DNA of 64,000 nucleotides from Halorubrum saccharovorum DSM 1137 (GCF_000337915.1 NZ_AOJE01000011.1:119456-183455); one strand, 5' to 3'; positions 52,856 through 61,630 are shown, numbered from the stretch's first letter. The notes: generated from the letters alone by a model not told the origin. A program made the numbers and translations.

Positions 52856-54484
52856 ATGGACCCAGACGTGGACCGGTTCGGTTCTCGGCGGTCGACGGTG
52901 TACGGGCAGCGCGGCGTGGTCGCCACGAGTCAGCCGCTCGCGAGCGAGGCGGGGATCGAGGTGCTGCGCGACGGCGGGAACGCGTTCGACGCCGCGGTGG
53001 CGACCGCCGCCGCACTCAACGTTGTCGAGCCCACGTCGACGGGGTTGGGGGGCGACGTGTTCGCGCTGTACCGCACCGCCGACGGCGAGGTCGGCGCCAT
53101 GCGCGCGTGCGGCGGCGCGCCCGCCGACGCGACGATCGAGAACGTCCGGGCGTCGCTCGCGGCCGACGACGACGTGGACGAGGACGACCCGAGCGCGGTC
53201 GAGATGCCGACGACCGGGGCGCAGACGGTGACGGTTCCGGGGACCGCGCGGGGGTGGGAGGCGACCGCCGAGCGGTTCGGCGAGTTCGGCCTCGACCGAC
53301 TCCTGCGGCCGGCGATCCGCTACGCGACGGAGGGCTACCCGGTCAGCGAGGTGATCGCGGACGCGTGGACCCAGGGCGAGGGCCTGTTCGAGAGCGACCA
53401 CGCCCGCGAGGCGTACCTCTTCGACGGCGAGTCGCCCGCGGTCGGGCAGCGGGTGACGCTCCCGCGGCTCGGGGAGTCGATGGAACTGATCGCCGAGGAG
53501 GGCGCCGACGCCGTCTACGAGGGCGAGATCGCCGAGGCCATCGCCGCGGAGGTGCAGGCGGCGGGCGGGTTCATGACCGCCGAGGATCTGTCGGACTTCG
53601 AAGTCGAGTGGCCGGAGCCGGTGTCGACGACGTACAACGGCGCGGAGGTGTACGAACTCCCGCCGAACAACCAGGGGCTCGTCGCGCTGGAGGCGCTCAA
53701 CGTCGCGGCCGAGGTGGGCGCCGGCGAGTACGACTACGACTCGCCCGAGCGCGTCCACTACTTCGCGGAGGCGCTGAAGGTCGCCTTCCACGACGGCCAC
53801 CGCTACATCACCGACCCGGCCTACGAGGAGGTCCCGCCGCTCGCCTCCGCGGCGTGGGCGAAACGACGAGCGGCCGAGGTCGGTGAGACGGCCAACCGCG
53901 GCGTGAGCTTCGGCGTCCCCGACGCCAACGCGGAGGACGCCGACACCGTCCTGCTGACGGTCGCCGACGACGAGGGGAACGTCGTCTCGTACATCAACTC
54001 TCGGTTCGCCGGGTTCGGCTCCGGGCTCGTCGCGGGCGAGACGGGGATCGCCCTCCAGAACCGGGGCTCGTCGTTCTCGCTCGACCCGGAGCACCCGAAC
54101 CGCCTCGAACCGGGGAAGCGACCGTTCCACACGCTGATCCCCGGACTCGTCCGGTTCGACGAGGACGACTGGGCCGCCTTCGGCGTGATGGGCGGGTACA
54201 TGCAGCCGCAGGGGCACGTGCAGGTGATCTCGAACCTCGTCGACTACGAGATGCCCCTCCAGCGCGCGCTCGACGAGCCGCGGTGGCGCTACCGCGAGAG
54301 CGGCGAACTGGCGCTCGAACCGCAGGCTGACGGGGCGATCGCCGCGAAGTTGGCTCGGAAGGGCCACGACGTGTTGACCCTCCCGCCGACCATGTTCGGC
54401 GGCGCCCAGATCGCGCGGTCGCGGGACGGCGTCCTCTCGGCGGCAACCGAGCCGCGGAAGGACGGGAACGCCCAGGGGTACTGA
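52856..54484 (+). CDS. ggt: Gamma-glutamyltransferase/glutathione hydrolase family protein
   Basis: Ntn-hydrolase of 542 residues that cleaves or transfers gamma-glutamyl groups. The proenzyme splits before the nucleophile, here Thr364 in DADTVLLTVADDEGNVVSYI, aligned with TTHYSVVD-type motifs; the second Thr is Val. Other family motifs: GGNAFDAAVATAAALNVVEP, TGLGGDVFALY, PPNNQGLVALEALNV and GYMQPQGHVQV. There is no signal peptide, so it is probably cytoplasmic and may act on gamma-glutamylcysteine, the haloarchaeal thiol. It precedes the liv-type transporter. Confidence 0.9.
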   Translation: MDPDVDRFGSRRSTVYGQRGVVATSQPLASEAGIEVLRDGGNAFDAAVATAAALNVVEPTSTGLGGDVFALYRTADGEVGAMRACGGAPADATIENVRASLAADDDVDEDDPSAVEMPTTGAQTVTVPGTARGWEATAERFGEFGLDRLLRPAIRYATEGYPVSEVIADAWTQGEGLFESDHAREAYLFDGESPAVGQRVTLPRLGESMELIAEEGADAVYEGEIAEAIAAEVQAAGGFMTAEDLSDFEVEWPEPVSTTYNGAEVYELPPNNQGLVALEALNVAAEVGAGEYDYDSPERVHYFAEALKVAFHDGHRYITDPAYEEVPPLASAAWAKRRAAEVGETANRGVSFGVPDANAEDADTVLLTVADDEGNVVSYINSRFAGFGSGLVAGETGIALQNRGSSFSLDPEHPNRLEPGKRPFHTLIPGLVRFDEDDWAAFGVMGGYMQPQGHVQVISNLVDYEMPLQRALDEPRWRYRESGELALEPQADGAIAAKLARKGHDVLTLPPTMFGGAQIARSRDGVLSAATEPRKDGNAQGY

Positions 54485-54548
54485 CCGATCGCGATAGCGA
54501 CGGCGAGACCGAACGGCGGGCGTGTTTATGTTCTTGAGATACCACCCA

Positions 54549-54617
54549 ATGTGGGTGAAGACGACGGACGACGGACACTTCTGGGAGCTGGACGGTAGAA
54601 AACGTCTTATAGGTTGA
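54549..54617 (+). CDS. Possible 22-residue leader peptide upstream of liv operon
   Basis: ATG at 54549 opens MWVKTTDDGHFWELDG and six further codons before TGA at 54615-54617. A TATA-like tttatg (about 54524-54529) is about 25 bases upstream, so it could be leaderless. The ATG lies in the loop of a small CACCC-AATGT-GGGTG hairpin (54543-54557), and its 3' end overlaps the promoter box of the permease gene. Real expression is unproven. Confidence 0.3.
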   Translation: MWVKTTDDGHFWELDGRKRLIG

Positions 54618-54647
54618 TTCACACGCTATGGTGAGGAGTGTTATCAC

Positions 54648-55760
54648 GTGAGTGTCTCTGAAACGTACGTTCGATACCGCCGAACCCTCAGCGAGGAACC
54701 GCTCGCCATCGGGGTCGTGCTCGTGGCCCTGTGGATGGTGTGGTCACTCGTAACTGGGCTCGCGAGCGGAGGGATTCAGATCAGCAGCCTCGCGTCCCTG
54801 ATCTGGGACGGGTTGCTCCGGGGGCTGATCATCGGTCTGGCGGGTATCGGACTCTCGATGACGTACAGTATTCTCAACTTCGCGAACTTCGCGCACGGCG
54901 ACTACCTCACCAGCGGGGCGTTCGCCGGGATGGCGACCAGTTACCTCATCGCCGGGATCGGCGAGAACAGCGTCGGCGCGCTCCTGCTCGTCGGTGCGGG
55001 CGGGTCGGTGTTCGGGGGCGCGCTCGGCATCGGGATCACGACCGCGCCGATCGCCGTCGTCTTCGGGGCCGTCCTGGCGGGGGTCGCGACGATCGCGCTG
55101 GCGTTAGTGATCGACCGCCTCGTCTACCGGCCGATCCGCGACGAGAGCGGTATCGCGCTGCTGATAACCAGCATCGGGGTCGCGTTCGCGCTCCGGTACC
55201 TGCTCCAGTTCGTCTTCGGGGCCGGCGTGCGAGGGACGACCGCGGCGGGATCGGTCCCGCGCGTGAACGTCCCCGCGATCGACGGGACGTTCCGGGTGAC
55301 GGCCCACGACATCAGTCTCGTGGTCGTCGCGGCGGGGCTCATGCTCGGCGTCCATCTGCTGCTCCAGCGGACGAAACTCGGGAAGGCGATGCGCGCGATG
55401 TCCGACAACGAGGACCTCGCGCGGATCACCGGGATCCCGACCGAGCAGGTCATCCGCACGACGTGGATCGTCGGCGCGGGCCTCACCGGCGTCGCGGGCT
55501 ACATGTTCGTCCTCTGGAAGGGGACGCTCGGTTTCAACGACGGCTGGCTGCTGCTGCTGCTCGTGTTCGCCGCGGTGATTCTCGGCGGGATCGGGTCGAT
55601 CTACGGCGCGATCGGCGGCGGGATCGTCATCGGTCTGACCGCCTCGGTCTCGGTGATCTGGATCCCCTCCGAGTTCGGTCGCGCGGCCGCGTTCATGGTG
55701 ATGATCGTGATCCTGTTGTTCAAGCCTGAAGGCATCTTCAGCGGGAGGTCCACAGCATGA
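54648..55760 (+). CDS. livH: Branched-chain amino acid-type ABC transporter permease LivH
   Basis: Membrane permease of 370 residues with about eight to nine helices. The LivH hallmark is GLSMTYSILNFANFAHGDYL (about 65-84), and the C-terminal TKLGKAMRAMSDNEDLARITG is the cytoplasmic loop that contacts the ATPases. The start is a GTG at 54648; an ATG 20 bases earlier is out of frame. TATA-like cttatagg (54606-54613) lies upstream. It overlaps livM by 4 bases. Haloarchaeal members may carry amino acids, amides or urea; substrate not decided by sequence. Confidence 0.9.
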   Translation: MSVSETYVRYRRTLSEEPLAIGVVLVALWMVWSLVTGLASGGIQISSLASLIWDGLLRGLIIGLAGIGLSMTYSILNFANFAHGDYLTSGAFAGMATSYLIAGIGENSVGALLLVGAGGSVFGGALGIGITTAPIAVVFGAVLAGVATIALALVIDRLVYRPIRDESGIALLITSIGVAFALRYLLQFVFGAGVRGTTAAGSVPRVNVPAIDGTFRVTAHDISLVVVAAGLMLGVHLLLQRTKLGKAMRAMSDNEDLARITGIPTEQVIRTTWIVGAGLTGVAGYMFVLWKGTLGFNDGWLLLLLVFAAVILGGIGSIYGAIGGGIVIGLTASVSVIWIPSEFGRAAAFMVMIVILLFKPEGIFSGRSTA

Positions 55761-57133
55761 GCGTCGACGACCTCCGCGGGCGGTTCGAGGGGCTCTTCGA
55801 GCGGGACGTGACGCTCGTGCTCGCCGTCCTCGGCACGATCTACCTCGCGTACATTCTGGCCGGGGTCGCGTTCGGGTACGAGCTCCGCGGGCAGCTGAAC
55901 TCCATCGCGAACCTCACGTTCTACATCGGCGTGTTCGGCATGCTCGCGCTGGCGTTGAACCTCCACTGGGGGTACACCGGCCTGTTCAACATCGGCATCG
56001 TCGGCTTCATGGGCATCGGGATCTACGTGACCGCGCTGGTCTCGAAGCCGCCGGTCGCGGAGGGCGGCGCCGCACAGGTCGGCGGGTTCGGCCTCCCGCT
56101 GTTCGTCGGCGTCCTCGCCGGCGTGGTCGTGGCGGGGCTGTTCGGACTGTTGGTCGCGTTACCCGCGCTCCGGCTCCGGGCCGACTACCTCGCGATCGTC
56201 ACGGTGGCGTTCTCGGAGATCGTCCGGTTCACGATGATGTCCCGGACGTTCCAGACGTTCACCGTGCCGGACACGATCGACCTCTGGCTGTTCACCTTCG
56301 ACCCGGCGGCCGACACGGTCGGCCTCGGCGGCGGGGGCGGGCTCATCCTGAACTACACGGACCCGCTCGAAGCGCTGCTGCGAGCCCTCTTCCTCTGGGA
56401 GCCGTACCTCGGGTTCGTCGCGTTCGTCCAGCAGAACTTCATCTCGAACAACCCCAAACCGGTGATCGACGGGGTAGTGTACGGAATCGTCCTTCTCGTC
56501 GGCGTCGGGCTGTTCTACCTGCTGCTCTCACGGACCGGTAAGTCCCCGTTCGGCCGCGTCCTGAAGGCGATCCGCGAGGACGAGGACGTCGCGAACGCGC
56601 TGGGGAAAGACACCGACCGGTTCAAGCTCACGGCGTTCGTGCTCGGCGCCGCGCTGATGGGGCTCGGCGGAATCCTCTGGTACTCGGGCCGCGGGAGCAT
56701 CACGCCGCCCTCGTTCCGCCCGAACATCACGTTCTTCATCTGGATCGCGCTGATCATCGGGGGTGCGGGATCGAACACCGGGAGCTTCCTCGGCGGGGCG
56801 ATCTTCGCCGGACTGTTGTACGAGGGACCGCGGTACTTCAAGAACCTCGTCGAGACCGCCTTCGAACTGGGCGACGCGCCGCGGAACTTCGGGGAGGCGA
56901 TGGCGGGGTTCGCCTCGCTCGACCCGATGCCGTTCGTGCTGTACACGCTCGACAGCATCAGCCAGTTGCGGCTGGTGATCATGGGCGTGGTGCTCATCTG
57001 GCTGATGCACAACCGGCCGGAGGGCCTGCTCGGCCACCGCAAGGAGACCGCTTCGAGCGTCGACCTCGCGCGGCCGGGAAGCGGCGGGTCAACCGGGAAC
57101 CCGGCGGCCGCCGACGGAGGTGAAGAGCAATGA
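55757..57133 (+). CDS. livM: Branched-chain amino acid-type ABC transporter permease LivM
   Basis: Second permease of 458 residues. The LivM signature LNLHWGYTGLFNIGIVGFMG lies near residue 75, LRADYLAIVTVAFSEIVRFT follows, and SPFGRVLKAIREDEDVANALGK is the ATPase-contact loop. Two long insertions relative to bacterial LivM lie in extracytoplasmic loops (for example near 190-215). It is coupled to livH and livG by 4-base overlaps. Confidence 0.9.
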   Translation: MSVDDLRGRFEGLFERDVTLVLAVLGTIYLAYILAGVAFGYELRGQLNSIANLTFYIGVFGMLALALNLHWGYTGLFNIGIVGFMGIGIYVTALVSKPPVAEGGAAQVGGFGLPLFVGVLAGVVVAGLFGLLVALPALRLRADYLAIVTVAFSEIVRFTMMSRTFQTFTVPDTIDLWLFTFDPAADTVGLGGGGGLILNYTDPLEALLRALFLWEPYLGFVAFVQQNFISNNPKPVIDGVVYGIVLLVGVGLFYLLLSRTGKSPFGRVLKAIREDEDVANALGKDTDRFKLTAFVLGAALMGLGGILWYSGRGSITPPSFRPNITFFIWIALIIGGAGSNTGSFLGGAIFAGLLYEGPRYFKNLVETAFELGDAPRNFGEAMAGFASLDPMPFVLYTLDSISQLRLVIMGVVLIWLMHNRPEGLLGHRKETASSVDLARPGSGGSTGNPAAADGGEEQ

Positions 57134-58077
57134 GCGAAACGGACGAGTCCACCGCGAGTGATTCGACGCCGGTCGAGGGAGCGGCGACCGACGAGGAGCC
57201 GTCGTCGGCCGCGGACGACGCTGCTCCTGCGGAGTCGTCGTCCGACGCCGACCTGACGGAGCTGGTCGAGGACGATCCCGAAACCCACACCGGAGACGAC
57301 GGAGCCCGATACGCGCCCCTCGAAGTCGAGGGGCTCCGGAAGGAGTTCGGGGGGATAGTCGCCGTCGACGACGTCAGCTTCGACGTCGAGGAAGGGACGC
57401 TCACCGGACTTATCGGTCCGAACGGCGCGGGGAAGTCGACCACGTTCAACCTCATCACCGGGATGCTCGACCCCGACGAGGGGACGGTCCGGTTCAACGG
57501 CGAGGACATCACCGGGTTCGAACCTCACGAGATCGCGAACCAGGGGCTGGCACGGACGTTCCAGATCGCCCGCGAACTCGAGGAGATGACCGTCCTCGAG
57601 AACATGATGCTCGCGCCGAAAGGACAGGTCGGTGAGTCGCTGTGGCGGTCGATTCTGCCGATAACCCGCGGGTCGGTGCGCGAGCAGGAGACCGAACAGC
57701 TCGAACGCGTCTGGGAGGTGCTCGACTTCTTCGAGATCGACCACCTCGCCGACGAGTACGCCGGAAATCTCTCCGGCGGCCAGCGGAAGCTGCTGGAGAT
57801 GGCTCGGGCGCTCCTGACCGATCCCGACGTGCTGCTCCTCGACGAGCCGTTCGCGGGCGTCAATCCGTCGTTGGAGAAGCGGCTGCTCGAACACATCCAC
57901 GAGCTCCGGGAGCGGGGGTACACCTTCCTCATCGTGGAACACGACATGGACCTCATCATGAACAACTGCGAGCGGGTTATCGTCATGCACCAAGGCCGGA
58001 TCCTGAAGGACGGGACGCCGACGGAGATCAAAGAGAGCGAGGAGGTCATCGAGGCGTACCTCGGGGGTGAGGTATGA
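57130..58077 (+). CDS. livG: ABC transporter ATP-binding protein LivG
   Basis: ABC ATPase of 315 residues. Walker A GPNGAGKSTTFN is near residue 97, the signature LSGGQRKLLEMARAL near 215 and Walker B VLLLDEPFAGVNP. EVIEAYLGGEV is the LivG C-terminus. Unusually, about 60 acidic Ser/Asp/Ala-rich residues precede the core (SETDESTASDSTPVEGAA...), absent from standard LivG. The frame continues to the overlapping ATG at 57130. It is coupled to livF by ATGA. Confidence 0.9.
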   Translation: MSETDESTASDSTPVEGAATDEEPSSAADDAAPAESSSDADLTELVEDDPETHTGDDGARYAPLEVEGLRKEFGGIVAVDDVSFDVEEGTLTGLIGPNGAGKSTTFNLITGMLDPDEGTVRFNGEDITGFEPHEIANQGLARTFQIARELEEMTVLENMMLAPKGQVGESLWRSILPITRGSVREQETEQLERVWEVLDFFEIDHLADEYAGNLSGGQRKLLEMARALLTDPDVLLLDEPFAGVNPSLEKRLLEHIHELRERGYTFLIVEHDMDLIMNNCERVIVMHQGRILKDGTPTEIKESEEVIEAYLGGEV

Positions 58078-58778
58078 GCCTCCTGGAGGTCCGCGACCTG
58101 GACGCCGGCTACGGCGACCTCCAGATCCTCACCGACGTCGACCTCGACGTCGACGACGACGAGTACGTCACCATCGTCGGCCCGAATGGGGCCGGCAAGT
58201 CGACCGTCATGAAGTCGGTCTTCGGACTGACGGCCCACATGGGCGGGACGGTGACGTTCGACGGCGAGGACATCAGCGGGACGAAGCCAGAGGACGTGAT
58301 CCACAAGGGGCTGGGGTACGTTCCGCAGAGTCAGAACGTCTTCGCGGAGCTCGACGTCGAGGAGAACCTGGAGATGGGCGCGTACATCCTCGACGAGGTC
58401 CCGCAGGAGGAGCTCCGAAAGGTGTACGACCGGTTCCCGATACTCGAGGAGCGAAAACACCAGCAGGCGGGCACCCTGAGCGGCGGGCAGCGCCAGATGC
58501 TCGCGATGGGCCGGGCGCTGATGCTCGACCCCGAACTGCTGTTGCTCGACGAGCCCAGCGCGGGGCTCGCGCCCGACCTCGTCGACGAGATGTTCGACAA
58601 GATCGACGAGATCAACGAGACGGGGACGGCGATCCTGATGGTCGAACAGAACGCCAAGGAGGCGCTCAGACGCTGTGACCGCGGGTACGTGCTCGCGAAC
58701 GGACAGAACCGGTTCGAGGACGAGGGGGCCGTGCTCCTGAACGACGAGGAGGTCCGCCGGGAGTTCCTCGGCGGCTAG
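58074..58778 (+). CDS. livF: ABC transporter ATP-binding protein LivF
   Basis: Second ATPase, 234 residues, normal LivF length. Walker A GPNGAGKSTVMKS, Q-loop LGYVPQSQNVFAEL, signature LSGGQRQMLAMGRAL and Walker B LLLLDEPSAGLAP, with MVEQNAKEALRR as H-loop equivalent (Gln-Asn variant normal for LivF). It ends the livHMGF operon and is convergent with the gene of the permuted binding protein. Confidence 0.92.
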   Translation: MSLLEVRDLDAGYGDLQILTDVDLDVDDDEYVTIVGPNGAGKSTVMKSVFGLTAHMGGTVTFDGEDISGTKPEDVIHKGLGYVPQSQNVFAELDVEENLEMGAYILDEVPQEELRKVYDRFPILEERKHQQAGTLSGGQRQMLAMGRALMLDPELLLLDEPSAGLAPDLVDEMFDKIDEINETGTAILMVEQNAKEALRRCDRGYVLANGQNRFEDEGAVLLNDEEVRREFLGG

Positions 58779-58851
58779 TCGGTCTCGCCTCGACCGCCGG
58801 TCAGCGGAGTGGCTTTTGTGAGGCGGAGCGGAAGGCGCGGAAGCGACGCGT

Positions 58852-58912
58852 AGCGCTCTCGCGAGCGACGCGCCGCTTCTCGGTCGGGTCGTCCGGAAAA
58901 AGCGAGAGCGCT
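58852..58912. terminator. 11-bp inverted repeat between convergent livF and binding-protein genes
   Basis: AGCGCTCTCGC (58852-58862) and GCGAGAGCGCT (58902-58912) are perfect complements with 39 bases between, close to an aaaaa tract on one side. It may be a bidirectional transcription end or a remnant repeat; archaeal termination does not require hairpins, so this is tentative. Confidence 0.35.
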
Positions 58913-58937
58913 CGGCCGGCCGCTCGATGACGCGTCG

Positions 58938-58974
58938 GTTCCGATCGCGGTCAGTTCCGATCGCGGTCAGTTCC
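58938..58974. repeat. 16-bp tandem repeat at stop codon of permuted binding protein
   Basis: gttccgatcgcggtca occurs at 58938-58953 and 58954-58969, with gttcc starting a third copy at 58970. The stop codon (58967-58969) lies in the second unit. The repeat coincides with one breakpoint of the circular permutation. Confidence 0.9.
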
Positions 58975-60379
58975 CGCTTGTGAGCGCCTGCTCGATGACG
59001 TTGGAGTACGACGACTCGCCGATGTTGAAGCTGATCTGGTCGTACACCTCACCGTCGAAGGTGTCCTCGAACACGCTGCTGAACCGGTTGGAGAGCTGCT
59101 GACCGTAGTCGTTGTTGACGTACAGCGTCGCGGCGGTCGAGGCGCCGAGCCGCTCGGAGGCGACCTGCGCCATGACCCGACCCTGGAGCTGGTCGCTCGG
59201 GGCGGTCCGGAAGATGTAGTCGTCGTCCTCGAGGTTCGTCACCGACAGCGCCGTGCTGGACGGCGAGCACCCGACGACCTCGTTCGGGATGAGCGTCTCC
59301 TGACAGACGGGGACGTTCACGCCGGAAGAGGCGGTCCCGCACACCGCGGGAACCCCCGCGTTGACCAGCGACTCGGCGCCGGTGACGCCTTGGTCGGGCG
59401 AGGTGTTCGTGTCCTCGAACTGGGCGTTCACGGTGAGGTCGAGGTCGGACTCGTTGACCTGCTGGGCTGGGAGCTCCGCCGCGCGGATCATCGGCTGTCC
59501 CGTCGACGCCAGGTCGCCTGTCTCGGGCAGCAGGATTCCGACGCTCACCTCGCGGCCGAGTCCGCCGGGCGACGAGTCGGCCGACGGGCCCGCCCCGTCG
59601 GGGTTCTCGCCCTCGAAGTTCTGCGTCTCCTGGACGTTGACGGAGTCGGCGCTCTGACCGGCGAACTCCCAGATCTGGTAGGCCGCCGACGCCGGGTCGC
59701 CGTTCTGGTCGAAGTTAACGGCGCTCGACGCGCCCTGGTAGTTGATGTTCTCGCCGTTCGCGACCGCTTCGACGGCGTCGACGAACTCCCCGGGGCCGTA
59801 CGAGGTGCCGTCGGGGTTCGCGATGCGCCGGAGCTGGTCGCGGATCGCGGTGCCGTCGTTCTCGCCCGCCGCCACGTTCGCGAGGATCAGCGCCGCGGCC
59901 GAGTCGTACGACTGCGAGGTGAACACGCCCGGCGTCTCGTCGTAGGTGTCCTGGTACAGGCTCGAGAACGCCTCCTGGTTCGGACCGCCCGCCGCCGGCG
60001 CGGTCCCGGTGACGTTGTTCATGTCGTTGCCGACCTGCCCGGGCAGCGAGGGGTCCTGAAGCCCGTCGGGAATGAGGATGTCCTCCGCACCGTCAGACGC
60101 GGCGTAGTAGTCGCGGAACAGTTGGATCCCGCTCTCGGGGTAGCCGATGACGGTGAGCAGGTCCGGACCGCCGCCGCCGTCGCCACCGTCTCCGCCGTCC
60201 ATTCCGTCGCCACCGTCGCCGCCGTCGCCGTCGTCCATTCCGTCGCCGCCGTCGCCGCCGTCGCCGTCGTCCATTCCGTCGCCGCCGTCGCCGCCGTTAC
60301 CCGAACAGCCGGCGAGCCCGATCGCGCCGGCGACACCGACGGTCTTCAGCACGTCACGCCGTCTTCTGTGGTATGACAT
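58967..60379 (-). CDS. Circularly permuted Liv-type substrate-binding lipoprotein
   Basis: A 470-residue protein of the LivJ/LivK family with a Tat lipoprotein signal (YHRRRRDVLKTVGVAGAIGLA then GC). After a Gly/Asp repeat linker (about 27-71) the domain order is reversed. Residues about 72-256 (PDLLTVIGYPESGIQLFRDY ... YQGASSAVNFDQNGDPAS) are the normal C-terminal half, and about 278-470 (VSVGILLPETGDLASTGQ ... YSNVIEQALTSGN) the normal N-terminal half. In ordinary members TSGN would run directly into PDLLTVIGY. Both junctions are in frame. It probably folds as a permuted two-lobe domain feeding livHMGF, on the opposite strand. The ATG at 60377-60379 is preferred to a GTG two codons earlier. 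Confidence 0.85.
   Translation of the reverse strand: MSYHRRRRDVLKTVGVAGAIGLAGCSGNGGDGGDGMDDGDGGDGGDGMDDGDGGDGGDGMDGGDGGDGGGGPDLLTVIGYPESGIQLFRDYYAASDGAEDILIPDGLQDPSLPGQVGNDMNNVTGTAPAAGGPNQEAFSSLYQDTYDETPGVFTSQSYDSAAALILANVAAGENDGTAIRDQLRRIANPDGTSYGPGEFVDAVEAVANGENINYQGASSAVNFDQNGDPASAAYQIWEFAGQSADSVNVQETQNFEGENPDGAGPSADSSPGGLGREVSVGILLPETGDLASTGQPMIRAAELPAQQVNESDLDLTVNAQFEDTNTSPDQGVTGAESLVNAGVPAVCGTASSGVNVPVCQETLIPNEVVGCSPSSTALSVTNLEDDDYIFRTAPSDQLQGRVMAQVASERLGASTAATLYVNNDYGQQLSNRFSSVFEDTFDGEVYDQISFNIGESSYSNVIEQALTSGN
60165..60300. repeat. 36-bp tandem repeat encoding Gly/Asp linker
   Basis: Units of 36 bases starting attccgtcgcc at 60201-60236, 60237-60272 and a partial copy from 60273 encode GGDGGDGMDDGD-type sequence between the lipobox and the folded domain. 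Shorter GGD codon repeats flank them. Confidence 0.9.
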
Positions 60380-60385
60380 ACCCAC

Positions 60386-60557
60386 TCATATAGAGTCCAC
60401 TTTCATAAGTATATCCCTGTCAACTACCCCACAATTCCTGACAGATACACACACATAAGGGGTATTATCGCCACCTTGCCCGCGATCGGTTTCGGGGTGC
60501 TAATGACAGAATGTGGACGCGTGGATCCGCTGTGGCGGCCCCGTCCGCGGCGGATCG
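60386..60557. promoter_or_regulatory. Promoter region of the permuted binding-protein gene
   Basis: Minus-strand sequence upstream of the start is A/T-rich (acttatgaaagtgg around 60400-60413 and ctatatgagt near 60386-60395). The acttatg box lies about 26-30 bases from the ATG, fitting leaderless expression. The rest is the 3' side of lipA. Confidence 0.45.
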
Positions 60558-61496
60558 TCAGTCTCCGCCCGCGGCCCGAGCGTGTCGCCGGGCGTCCTCG
60601 GGGGCGCGCCCCTTCCGGAGCAGCGCCTCGACGAACAGCTCGCCGGCCTTGTACGACGAGCGGACCATCGGTCCCGAGGCGCAGTAGAGGAAGTCGAACT
60701 CCGTCTCGGCGACCGCGCGCCACGTCTCGAAGGCGTCGGGGTGGACGTACTCGAACACGTCGAGGTGCGAGCGCGAGGGCTGGAGGTACTGCCCGAAGGT
60801 GACCACGTCGACGCCGACCTCGCTGAGGTCGCCGAGTGTGCGGTACACCTCGTGGTGGTACTCGCCGACGCCGAGCATGAGGCTCGTCTTCGTGTGGATG
60901 TCGGACTCCCGATCCACCCGATCGAGCACCGCGAGCGACTGCTCGTAGTTCGCCCGCCGGTCTCGGACCGGCCACTGGAGCCGCTCGACCGTCTCGACGT
61001 TGTGGGCGATCACGTCCGGTCCGGCGTCGACGATCCGGTCGATCGCCTCGGGGTCGCCCTGGAAGTCCGGGATCAGCGTCTCGACGAGGATCTCCGGGTC
61101 GCGCCGCTTAATCGCTCGGATCGTCTCGGCGAAGTGCGCGGAGCCGCCGTCCGCGAGGTCGTCGCGGTCGACCGACGTGAGCACGACGTAGTCGAGCCCG
61201 ATATCGACGACCGCGTCCGCGACGTTCGCGGGCTCGTCCGGGTCGAGCGGCTCCATCCCGCCCGTCTCCACGTCACAGAAGTTACAGCCACGCGAGCAGC
61301 GGTCGCCCATGAGCATGAACGTCGCCGTTCCCGGTCCGTCCCGGCCGGACCAGCACTCGCCCATGTTGGGACAGTTGGCCTCCTCGCAGACGGTGTGGAG
61401 GTCGCGCTCGCGGAGGCGATCTTTGATCTCCGTGAACCGAGACCCGGACGGTGGACGCGACTTCAGCCAGTCCGGCTTCCGACGGCCGCGTTGCAT
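60558..61496 (-). CDS. lipA: Lipoyl synthase
   Basis: Radical SAM enzyme of 312 residues that inserts sulfur into octanoyl groups to form lipoyl cofactors. The auxiliary cluster motif CEEANCPNMGEC and the SAM cluster motif CSRGCNFCDVETG are both present. KSRPPSGSRFTEIKDRLRER is the normal N-terminal region. The RSSYKAGE segment near the C-terminus is the usual serine ligand (RSSY). No lipoylated complex genes are adjacent. Confidence 0.95.
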   Translation of the reverse strand: MQRGRRKPDWLKSRPPSGSRFTEIKDRLRERDLHTVCEEANCPNMGECWSGRDGPGTATFMLMGDRCSRGCNFCDVETGGMEPLDPDEPANVADAVVDIGLDYVVLTSVDRDDLADGGSAHFAETIRAIKRRDPEILVETLIPDFQGDPEAIDRIVDAGPDVIAHNVETVERLQWPVRDRRANYEQSLAVLDRVDRESDIHTKTSLMLGVGEYHHEVYRTLGDLSEVGVDVVTFGQYLQPSRSHLDVFEYVHPDAFETWRAVAETEFDFLYCASGPMVRSSYKAGELFVEALLRKGRAPEDARRHARAAGGD

Positions 61497-61613
61497 ACCG
61501 GAGCCACGGCGGCCGCGTGCAAAAACGTGAGGATCCGGGCGACGATCGGGAGGTACCGATCGGCCGCCGGCGTCGAGATCCGTATCGTATCTAACACCAG
61601 CATTCTTTTATTA

Positions 61614-61630
61614 TCCGTATCCGATACGGA
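61614..61630. promoter_or_regulatory. Palindromic operator of MATE gene
   Basis: TCCGTATC-C-GATACGGA (61614-61630) is a 17-bp inverted repeat with a one-base centre. It lies between a TATA-like cttttatta (about 61605-61613) and the ATG at 61639. The left arm sequence atccgtatc occurs again at about 61579-61587. The geometry fits a repressor blocking a leaderless promoter. Confidence 0.6.
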
